A stretch of 17,565 nucleotides of DNA from Stramenopiles sp. TOSAG23-2 (taxonomy: Eukaryota > Sar), in the NCBI GenBank assembly GCA_900128395.1, contig LT649637.1, positions 1 to 17,565 of the forward strand. The letters run 5' to 3'. Below the pieces are notes generated by a model. It saw only the letters and a list, made by a program, of their open reading frames with translations. It did no database searches and had not been told where the DNA came from. Positions 1 through 6,384 of the stretch are shown piece by piece; position 1 is the first letter of the stretch, and each line of letters starts with the position of its first letter. The translations under genes were made by a program, and so were the position numbers.

Positions 1-888
1 GATTTTGTTGATATTGCCTGGCTTGAAGAACTTTCATCTCTTTATTCATCTTACACGCGACAATTGCGTAGACCCAAAAACAAGATGTGGCTGAAAGTAA
101 AACCATGCTGTGGTCGCCTTGGTAACAGGTTGTTTCAATTGGCATCTGGATATGGTATTGCAGCAACACATGGTGCCATTTTGTGTTTTCCAAGATGGCG
201 AATGACTCTTTTGCCTACCTTACTCCAAGGCCCCTTTCCTCCCGATTGTCCCAACGTGTTTCCGCAACATCCACACTATGAAGCGGGCAATTCCATGTTC
301 CAACATTTTCCGAAAAGGGACAACATGTTTGTGGGTACGTATCTGCAGTCGTGGCGTTATTTTGACTTCATTAAAGAGGATATTAGGAAACATCTACATA
401 TAAAAGAGGACATTAAAAGACAAGCCGAAGATTACGTAAGCGCACACGGTGGTACTTTAAATACGGTGGGCATCCACGTACGTAAAAACTATGAAGATAC
501 TAACCTAAAATTTCCACCAGAAACATACTTTGAACACGCCATGGGACATTTTCAAGGTGGCGTACGCTTTATTGTTGTGAGTGACAACGCTACTTGGTGT
601 ACGGAACAAACAATGTTCAAACGTCCCAACATCCACATCATTACGGCGCCCCATACCCCTGCGTTGGACTTGGCAATTTTGGCGAGTTGTGACGCAGTTA
701 TTATGACTATTGGTACCTTTGGATGGTGGGGTGGATGGTTGTCTGGCGGCGAGGTCGTGTACTACAAAGACGCGTTTTTGATGGACCATGAGTTAAACAA
801 AGGCAAGGTGGTGGTGGCGGACCACTATCCGGAGGAGTGGGTGGGTTTGGGGGACGATGCGCCCCTGTCGGAGGCAAAAATAAACTAG
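1..888 (+). CDS. GT11-like alpha-1,2-fucosyltransferase domain, 5'-partial
   Basis: The frame is open from base 1 to a TAG at 886-888, so the gene may begin outside the window; the first in-frame ATG is at 85. The protein shows the GT11 order: GRLGNRLFQLASGYGIA (from about base 112), then VGIHVRKNYE (about 469-498), FIVVSDNATWC, and DLAILASCDAVI followed by FGWWGGWLSGG, ending with VVYYKDAFL. Family members move fucose from GDP-fucose to galactose, usually in the Golgi or in bacterial envelope-sugar synthesis. The usual HxRRxD-type motif reads HVRKNYE here, so the second arginine is lysine and the following G-D is not kept; activity is uncertain. No signal anchor is visible in the part present. 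It is followed without an ATG by an HtrL-like module in another frame, which suggests a former fusion or a decayed gene. The family call is firm; whether the gene functions is not. Confidence 0.72.
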   Translation, partial: DFVDIAWLEELSSLYSSYTRQLRRPKNKMWLKVKPCCGRLGNRLFQLASGYGIAATHGAILCFPRWRMTLLPTLLQGPFPPDCPNVFPQHPHYEAGNSMFQHFPKRDNMFVGTYLQSWRYFDFIKEDIRKHLHIKEDIKRQAEDYVSAHGGTLNTVGIHVRKNYEDTNLKFPPETYFEHAMGHFQGGVRFIVVSDNATWCTEQTMFKRPNIHIITAPHTPALDLAILASCDAVIMTIGTFGWWGGWLSGGEVVYYKDAFLMDHELNKGKVVVADHYPEEWVGLGDDAPLSEAKIN

Positions 889-1644
889 TGGTGCTGGATA
901 GTTCGAAGGAAAAGTCCGGAAGTACTATTGTCACGGCATACTTTGACATCAAATCCAAGTACTCGTCTTCCGTGTACGACACCTGGATGGCGAACATGTT
1001 GTCGTTGCAAGACGCCATGGTTATCTACACGACGCCAGACTTGGTGGACACGATTCGGGGGTTTCGCAAACACACCGGCGCGTTGACTCATATCATACCG
1101 ATGCATCTCGAACATACCAAAATGGCCACGAAGTATTCGGACGCATTTTGGAAAGTGCAACATGCCATGGACCCGGAAAAGTCGATTCACAGCCCAAACC
1201 TGTATAAAATTGGGAATGAGAAAAGCAACTGGTTAAAACGTGCAAGTGTCCTGAACCCATTCCACTCGAACTTTTTTGCATGGGTCGACATTGGTTACTT
1301 TCGTTCAAAGTACAAAAATGGCAAGCAGATCCTCCGTCACATACCCCCTTCGCTTCAAAGAAACCAAGTTCTGACTCGATGTCACGTCGTTAGTTGTTCG
1401 TTCCAATTACATTGGAGGCGGCTTCATTGGAGGGTACGCGGACGGTATTCAGCGATGGCACACCGCATACTACGCCATGTTGGAGGCCCACGAAAAAGAA
1501 TTTATCGGCAAAGACCAGCCGTGGGTGTGGAAGACGTGCGACGCGACTCCGGGGTTGTGTGAGGTGGTGGTGCCCGATGGAGAACACGGTGACCCGTGGT
1601 TCTATATGGCGCCGTACATGATGAGTGAAATAAAAAAGACATAA
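889..1644 (+). pseudogene. HtrL/YibB-family glycosyltransferase-like module, frameshifted
   Basis: Frame 3 from about base 885 reads STIVTAYFDIKSKY, then AMVIYTTPDLVDTIRGF, HSPNLYKIGNEKSNWLKRA and NFFAWVDIGYFRSKY, which is the HtrL_YibB pattern (Pfam PF09612, a poorly characterised glycosyltransferase-like family of bacterial envelope-sugar loci). Near 1371-1378 the homology jumps to frame 1, which reads NYIGGGFIGGYADGIQRW (from 1405), then EFIGKDQPWVWKT and DPWFYMAPYMM, and stops at TAA 1642-1644. Frame 1 has a TGA at 1372, so the switch must fall just after it. One surplus base explains it; an intron does not fit so small a change. No ATG precedes the domain in its frame, as the only upstream start is a GTG at 837. 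The module looks like the middle part of a broken multidomain gene. A sequencing indel is possible, but the long intact genes elsewhere in the window argue against poor base quality. Confidence 0.7.
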
Positions 1645-2236
1645 ACAACAGGAAAAGGTGACCTTGCACATTTATATTATTAATCTTGAGAAACGTCGAA
1701 AACGATATGATTTGTTGCTCCAAAATTTAAATAAGATGCTTTTACCTGAAAACTGAAAATTAGATATCAACCGTGTCAATGCATCTGCTGGTAACGAAAG
1801 AAATTCATCTACCTATAGTAATTGGCGTACAACAAATGCCCACCATGATGGTAAAGTAGACGAAACCCAGAAATATTGGATTAGGAATGTAACAAACGGA
1901 GAGATAGGTTGTTATATGTCACATGTAAATACCATCATAAACACAATTGCACCATACAACACAAATGATTTACGAAAACATTACTTTTTAATGTTGGAAG
2001 ATGATGCTAACTTTAATGCATTTGAATGCTGCACAAAAAATAGCTAGAATAGATAATATTTATGAATGATATTAGCTTATGATGAATTTTTATCATCCAT
2101 TCATAAACAGCATCCTAGAGAAGATATGAATAATTTGTATAATATAAAGGAAGAATTCAATTTTTATGCTTCACAAGATATATTGATATGGCAACGTAAA
2201 GTCTCTGAAGGAGGCGATGGTATTACGAGTACATGA
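1645..2236 (+). pseudogene. GT25-like glycosyltransferase remnant with in-frame stops
   Basis: Frame 2 starts right after the HtrL stop and reads VTLHIYIINLEKRRKRYDLL (from 1658), the opening signature of family 25 (LPS-type) glycosyltransferases. TGA 1754 interrupts it. The same frame then continues with DINRVNASAGNERNSS, NGEIGCYMSHVNTI and FLMLEDDANFNAF, which match the GT25 'GEIGC..SH' and 'LEDD' motifs. TAG 2045, TAA 2054 and TGA 2063 follow, and a further in-frame block at 2066-2236 contains YDEFLSSIHKQHPRED and ASQDILIWQRKVSEGG. No ATG precedes the domain. The frame is kept across five stops, so the damage is mainly by point substitution. The homology to GT25 is clear at the N-terminal motifs and only plausible in the last block. 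Local GC is about 37%, lower than in the HtrL part. Confidence 0.65.
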
Positions 2237-2424
2237 TTCCAAAAATTGACTTTTTTTAATAATTTTAAATACACATATTTATTGAAAATATATATATACG
2301 AATATAATAAAGTACGCGCGTATTTTAATTTTTTATTTCTTACCCACATGTTGACAAATTCCTACTCTCGCCAAGAGAATATTAGTGACTGAGCCAATAT
2401 AATATTTATTCTATCTCACAAAAT
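2237..2424. other. AT-rich spacer, no gene seen
   Basis: This very AT-rich stretch has runs of TA dinucleotides and no convincing reading frame on either strand. It separates the last recognisable GT25 block from a small open frame at 2425 and may hold eroded GT25 sequence. Confidence 0.4.
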
Positions 2425-2556
2425 ATGTGTCAATACATCCATAATCATTTAGGTGCGTACAGTTTAACTCCCATAACAGGAATTACCGATGAGGTAAATA
2501 GATGTTATCAACCTTCTGTTGATGAAATATGGGCATTATATGAAGGTGAAGAATAA
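2425..2556 (+). CDS. Small ORF, possible C-terminal GT25 remnant
   Basis: ATG 2425 to TAA 2554-2556 encodes 43 residues, beginning MCQYIHNHLGAYSLTPITGI and ending PSVDEIWALYEGEE. The segment HLGAYSLTP resembles the 'GaYviskkGa' strand of GT25 enzymes, and the location after a GT25 remnant fits. The match is short, and the ORF is not long enough to be significant by itself in AT-rich DNA. It is more likely a fossil of the glycosyltransferase than an expressed small protein. Confidence 0.25.
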   Translation: MCQYIHNHLGAYSLTPITGITDEVNRCYQPSVDEIWALYEGEE

Positions 2557-2591
2557 ATTTAACTTTTTTATATAATTTATAAAACGATTTG

Positions 2592-2712
2592 AAGGAAGAA
2601 GTTAAAGAAATAGATACTGTACGGATTTACCTGGTACAAAGGTACAAAATGAATATATATAATGAAATTTTAAAAGATCCGGGTAAATAACTAAGGTTAG
2701 AGCTCTTCATTA
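2592..2712 (+). repeat. Degenerate partial copy of the coiled-coil gene
   Basis: Bases 2592-2619 are identical to 5735-5762 inside the coiled-coil gene. The similarity then resumes after inserted bases (near 2620-2624, and 2631-2645 rich in GGTAC) through the AATGAATAT and AATGAAATTTTAA segments (about 2646-2673, matching about 5769-5792), and fades out near 2712. The copy lies in the same orientation about 3.1 kb upstream of its source. It contains stops and is not coding. Confidence 0.8.
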
Positions 2713-2835
2713 ATTATGACGGTGAAATGCATACTAAATAAAAATTAGTGTTTTAAATCGTTATAATTTACGACGTATCATATCATATTTTATTCATAAT
2801 ATTTTAAAATATAATTTTTGAGTTTTATAAAATAT

Positions 2836-2846
2836 ATACGAAGTAT
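2836..2846. repeat. Intergenic motif TACGAAGTA (copy 1 of 4)
   Basis: The near-palindromic 9-mer TACGAAGTA occurs here. It also occurs at 6321-6329 (as TACTTCGTA), 12371-12379, and 17082-17090 (as TACTTCGTA). I found it in four non-coding gaps and did not find it in any intact coding region. Its function is unknown; it could be part of a dispersed repeat or a processing signal. Confidence 0.4.
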
Positions 2847-2910
2847 GTAATATAGAATACTAGGATTACTCGCAACGCTTGTATTTTGATAGCTGCGGTC
2901 CTGAAAAAAA

Positions 2911-2947
2911 CCAGGCAAACCAGCAAACCAGCAAACCAGCAAACTGG
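2911..2947 (+). repeat. Tandem octamer CAAACCAG array
   Basis: Three perfect units of CAAACCAG (2916-2939) are flanked by CCAGG on the left and the variant CAAACTGG on the right. Similar CAAGCCAG units occur in the 12.2-kb gap, and related CAGCCTG units occur near 4510-4530. It looks like a simple-sequence repeat or a fragment of a dispersed element. Confidence 0.7.
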
Positions 2948-2979
2948 CAAAAACTGTGACAGTATTATTTAATAGTTAT

Positions 2980-3078
2980 GGTATTATACTACTAATACCA
3001 CCTGACAGTATAAAATTCACATGTCTATACCATAGGCGCAGTTTAAGGACCATATAGGAATAGCATTATTCTAATGCT
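2980..3078. repeat. Two short perfect hairpins
   Basis: GGTATTA (2980-2986) pairs with TAATACC (2993-2999) across six bases. AGCATTA (3062-3068) pairs with TAATGCT (3072-3078) across three bases. Both have 7-bp arms. Arms this short are expected by chance in AT-rich DNA, so no role is claimed. Confidence 0.3.
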
Positions 3079-3429
3079 GTATTAATAGTCTTCAACTACA
3101 TAGACACAGCATCTCGAACGCATCACATTTTTGATAGACTATTATTCATTTTATACTTGAAGTATACAATTTAACTCAGCACCTAACGTTTTATAGGCAT
3201 AATAAATTATTAGTATCAATACTTATACCTGTGTGGTACCAATACATATTTTTTCCTTTTTTTGTTGTACATTATTGAAATAATGATGAAATGCACATAT
3301 ATATTAATATAATAATAATTTATAACGGGCATACCAATTACATTCTTAGATATATACAAAAATAACGATACAGTAACTATATAAGAAATCTATGAACAGC
3401 CGGCTTCTTCAAGGCAATCATCAAGACCA

Positions 3430-3711
3430 ATGGAAAAAAAATCAACTTTGTTACCCTTTATAAATGATCAAAAGACAGAGTCTGATGATGAGCAATTTCC
3501 AACTTTTTTTACACCATTATCAATCTATGTAAATAGAGAAAAACAAGCAAGGGAGAAATATATTAAAGCAAATACATGGAAAAAATGTATAAAGTGTAAT
3601 TTACGATGGCAAATATCTTTAACTGAAGCAAAAAATGGATTGCATGGTAGAAATACTGGATTTTGTGCTACTTGTAAATACAACGTTGAAAATCCACCAC
3701 CAAAAACATGA
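3430..3711 (+). pseudogene. Two-CxxC N-terminal fragment of a broken FN3 gene
   Basis: ATG 3430 to TGA 3709-3711 gives 93 residues. The frame is open upstream to 3385, so an earlier start or exon is possible. A basic segment (about residues 36-50) leads to CIKC and, about 28 residues later, CATC, a spacing that could bind one zinc. The frame ends just before sequence in frame 2 that encodes the last strands of an FN3 domain (GYKFRIRSKNVCGWSEWS). The first two thirds of that FN3 domain are absent from the DNA. The ORF therefore appears to have been joined to a truncated FN3 domain by deletion. No family is recognised for the CxxC part. Confidence 0.45.
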
Positions 3712-4317
3712 AGGTTATAAATTTAGAATTCGATCAAAAAACGTTTGCGGTTGGTCGGAATGGTCGCCAGATACAAATAAAATATGTAGTAACGCCGCTG
3801 CTGTGGTCAAGAAGTGGGGTAGTCGTTTTATGCATTTGACATGGAAACAACCATACATAAATCGCATTCGCTTCAGAGGTACATTTGAAATTCAACGCAA
3901 AAGAATTTTAAGAAAAAGAGAAATTATGCGAATAAAATTTTTAAGAGATAAAAACAGAATTGAAGAAGCTGGAATGACAATAGAGGAACTTGGCCAATGG
4001 GTACCGAGTGGGGTATCAAAAGAGGATGATCCACAACATATTGTTGAAAATTTACTGCCTGCAACAAAGTTTATTTATCGAATAAGGCCGATCACAACAC
4101 CTGAAACGCCATGGGGGGATGGGATTGAATGTGATGAAATTAGTACAGATATGGATTGCCCAGATGCGTTCCTGGAGATTGCTTTTCTATATTAGTAGTC
4201 CCGCTTAAAGCAGTTACTAATTATGTTTTTCGGATGCGTGGTTGGGGTGGAGAGACGGGAGATTGGTCGACATTTAGTGCAAAATCAAAAGTTTATCATA
4301 GTAGTAGAAGGTATTAA
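3712..4317 (+). pseudogene. Remnant of a multi-FN3 protein, two frames
   Basis: Frame 2 (to TAG 4193-4195) encodes the end of one FN3 domain (YKFRIRSKN, then GWSEWSPDT). A nearly complete second FN3 domain follows (SRFMHLTWKQPY, later ATKFIYRIRPITTPETPWGD), with a basic, charged insertion between strands. The homology then moves to frame 1, where LKAVTNYVFRMRGWGGETGD and WSTFSAKSK form the end of a third FN3 domain, with TAA at 4315-4317. Domains one and three lack their N-terminal strands and the missing DNA is not nearby, so introns do not explain the gaps. Internal deletions or an assembly collapse of near-identical repeats fit better. FN3 domains usually mediate protein binding in extracellular or cytoskeletal proteins. 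The FN3 call rests on the Y-x-F/Y-R-x-R strand and the following G-W-S pattern. Confidence 0.6.
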
Positions 4318-4433
4318 TAAAAACAAAACGACTTGGGGCGTCTTTAAAAAAATTACTAAATTGTGTAGTACACCAATAAATATATATTTTATTATATCTT
4401 GGTCCTTTAACATCAACCTAAACCCTATGTTAA

Positions 4434-4550
4434 CACGTTTTATATAATCGAAATTTAGTAGCTCAATATCAAGAAACCAGAGAGCTCTCTGGTCCGGGTT
4501 CAAAATGGAACAGCCTGGACAGCCTGACAGCAATCCAGCAATATCATTAG
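4434..4550 (+). pseudogene. Possible distal fragment of the FN3 gene
   Basis: A short open stretch in frame 3, after a TAA at 4431 and ending at TAG 4548-4550, reads HVLYNRNLVAQYQETRELSG followed by PGSKWNSLDSL. The strand-like LVAQYQETRE followed by a turn and a tryptophan resembles a middle FN3 strand, and the position after the FN3 remnants fits. The evidence is weak. Confidence 0.25.
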
Positions 4551-4738
4551 CTATTCCTATTATAACAACAACAACAACTTATCCTTATTCTTTTATTAAC
4601 CATCGTAGTACATTAAAATTTTAGTCGAAAGTATAATAAATACTATATACGAAACCAATTTGCTAATAGAAAAAATAAAAACGTTTTTGATATTTATCGA
4701 TATTGTAAATAACAATCTGATAATAGTGTACTTGTATA
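4551..4738. promoter_or_regulatory. Upstream gap of the coiled-coil gene
   Basis: This AT-rich spacer has a short ACA repeat near 4565-4578 and several TATA-like stretches. It presumably carries the promoter and 5' leader of the gene starting at 4739, but no specific element can be named. An in-frame TAG at 4724-4726 supports the start at 4739. Confidence 0.3.
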
Positions 4739-6100
4739 ATGAAAAGTCAAGCGGAAGGATGGTTTATTATTTTGGACCCTGCTGCAATAGTTTCTAAAAG
4801 TCAAAAATATTACATTAACTTGACTAGTTCCAATTACTTAATAATATCAACAGAACGTGGTGGGAAAGAGTTGCGTAATGTAGATGTCTCAAAATACGAT
4901 TCGCTGGCAAAAGAACAAGTCGGAAACGAAATGCACATAAAGCTTTCCAAGCACTTTAACGAAAACATTCCAAATATTCAAATGGTTACAAATATAGTAA
5001 AACAATACGAGGAAATGTACAGCAGTTTAAAAAATAGTATTATACCTTCTAGAAAAAGTAGAAACAAACAGTTACCAGAACCTGTAGATAAAATTATGCG
5101 TAAACTTAAATCACGCTTAGACCTGAATACCGGGCACTTGTATGAAATTCGAAGATTGTCGCACTCAGTGGAACGGGGTTTAATGGACAACATATGGGTA
5201 AAGCAAACCGTTGGTAAGCATCTTACTGCAGCAGAAACAACGGCTATAGAGACTTTAGAACAAGCCAAAGCAAGGTATGCACAGGGAATACAAATAATAG
5301 AAACTAATGATACACAAACACTTAAAGGTCAACTAAAAGAAATAGAAAAATCGATAGAAAAATCCTGGACTGCTACTCATAATTTTGTTTTAAACATAGG
5401 TAAACAAGAAATAAATGAAATTATAAAAGATTGGCAATTGATTGCGCATGATAGTGAGGATGAAAATAAAAAGAAGTTACAACAGATAAATGATATTATA
5501 AAAGAATATAAAGGCAACATCCGTACAGTCCAAAAAAGGGGCAAATATCTCCTGATGGACTATAAAAAAAGTAAAGCAAAAAACAAACAAATGGTTGAAT
5601 TGCATGACATTTTCAAGGATTTAACTCTTACGTTGGAAAAAGCCATTATTTCTAGAAAGGAGAAAAAGCAATTGCTTGAAGAGATTGAAAAAAAGAATGA
5701 AAGGATAGTTCAGTTGAACACAAAGAACTATTTAAAGGAAGAAGTTAAAGAAATAGATACTGATTTACAAAATGAATATAATGAAATTTTAACAAATGTA
5801 AATAATGAAGTTAGGCTTTTAAATGAAGAGTTATTATTATTGCAACAACAAGAAGCGGCGGATTTTGCTGTTGAATTAAGTGATCGAGATATTGATATAG
5901 CAAATGGGGTGGCTGATATAAAAAAGTTTGATGATGAAGATAACGAAAAAGAATTTCGAAAATGGTATTTAAAGTCATTTAAAGAGGAATATAACATTGA
6001 AAAAAGACGTGTTCAAGCAATGGAAAGTGATGATGATGAATTTTCATCTGGAAGCGATGATGACGATAATGATGACAGCTCGTCGTCATCATCCTCTTGA
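4739..6100 (+). CDS. Coiled-coil protein with acidic/serine C-terminus
   Basis: ATG 4739 (in-frame stop 15 bases upstream) to TGA 6098-6100, 453 residues. I do not recognise the family. The N-terminal ~75 residues look globular (GWFIILDPAAIVSKSQKYYI). From about residue 80 the protein is rich in K, E, Q and L with heptad-like spacing, strongest around 240-380 (KQLLEEIEKKNERIVQL, LLNEELLLLQQQEAADFA), so long coiled coils are likely. The last 25 residues are a run of D, E and S ending in seven serines, which suggests phosphorylation (CK2-type sites) or low-complexity binding. No signal peptide or membrane segment is seen. Part of the gene is duplicated at 2592-2712, and its last codons and 3' flank are tandemly duplicated at 6062-6273. 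It may be the only intact gene between two decayed loci; a structural or cytoskeletal role would be a guess. Confidence 0.7.
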   Translation: MKSQAEGWFIILDPAAIVSKSQKYYINLTSSNYLIISTERGGKELRNVDVSKYDSLAKEQVGNEMHIKLSKHFNENIPNIQMVTNIVKQYEEMYSSLKNSIIPSRKSRNKQLPEPVDKIMRKLKSRLDLNTGHLYEIRRLSHSVERGLMDNIWVKQTVGKHLTAAETTAIETLEQAKARYAQGIQIIETNDTQTLKGQLKEIEKSIEKSWTATHNFVLNIGKQEINEIIKDWQLIAHDSEDENKKKLQQINDIIKEYKGNIRTVQKRGKYLLMDYKKSKAKNKQMVELHDIFKDLTLTLEKAIISRKEKKQLLEEIEKKNERIVQLNTKNYLKEEVKEIDTDLQNEYNEILTNVNNEVRLLNEELLLLQQQEAADFAVELSDRDIDIANGVADIKKFDDEDNEKEFRKWYLKSFKEEYNIEKRRVQAMESDDDEFSSGSDDDDNDDSSSSSSS

Positions 6101-6273
6101 TGGACGAAAGAAATGGAAATGGGCTATGTTAAAATCTACGACGTATGTTATATACTTATTAACCATCGACGATAATGATGACAGCTCGTCGTCATCATCC
6201 TCTTGATGGACGAAAGAAATGGGAATGGGCTATGTTAAAATCTACGACGTATGTTATATACTTATTAACCATC
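6062..6273 (+). repeat. 106-bp tandem duplication (two units)
   Basis: Unit 1 (6062-6167) and unit 2 (6168-6273) are identical by eye except for one base (AAATGGAAATGGG against AAATGGGAATGGG). Unit 1 contains the last 12 codons and the stop of the coiled-coil gene plus 67 bp of 3' flank. Unit 2 repeats all of this downstream, so the serine-tail codons and stop exist a second time, outside the gene. The near-identity indicates a recent event, probably slippage or unequal exchange at the GATGATGAC/TCATCATC runs. Confidence 0.9.
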
Positions 6274-6384
6274 ATACTATTTAAATATTTAATATTTAAA
6301 TAATATATTACCTGATATAATACTTCGTATTTATAATTCGTATATATATACAGCGTATACATATATATATACTCTATCGATTCA

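Larger units (their letters stand above)
2713..3384. other. AT-rich intergenic region
   Basis: No reading frame on either strand looks like a gene. The region holds an octamer repeat (2911-2947), two short perfect hairpins (2980-2999 and 3062-3078) and one copy of a 9-base intergenic motif (2837-2845). It probably holds eroded sequence between two decayed genes. Confidence 0.5.

Noticed and set aside
837-888. A micro-intron joining GT11 to HtrL
   Set aside because: I tried GT...AG pairs in this stretch (such as 837-888) and found none that restores frame 3, and the second frameshift near 1376 cannot be an intron; decay explains both more simply.
505-1190. Open frames on the - strand opposite the GT11/HtrL modules
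   Set aside because: They show no family motifs, while the + strand carries continuous glycosyltransferase homology.
2911-2947. CRISPR-like short repeats
   Set aside because: The octamers are directly tandem with no spacers, and the context is eukaryotic; this is simple-sequence repeat.
4440-4515. tRNA-like stretch with TAGCTCAA and GGTCCGGGTTCAAAA
   Set aside because: The D-stem partner is too far away, no seven-base acceptor pairing is seen, and no anticodon stem fits.
6315-6332. Resemblance of ATACTTCGTAT to a loxP arm
   Set aside because: Only about ten bases match, no inverted partner lies at the right spacing, and no recombinase gene is present.
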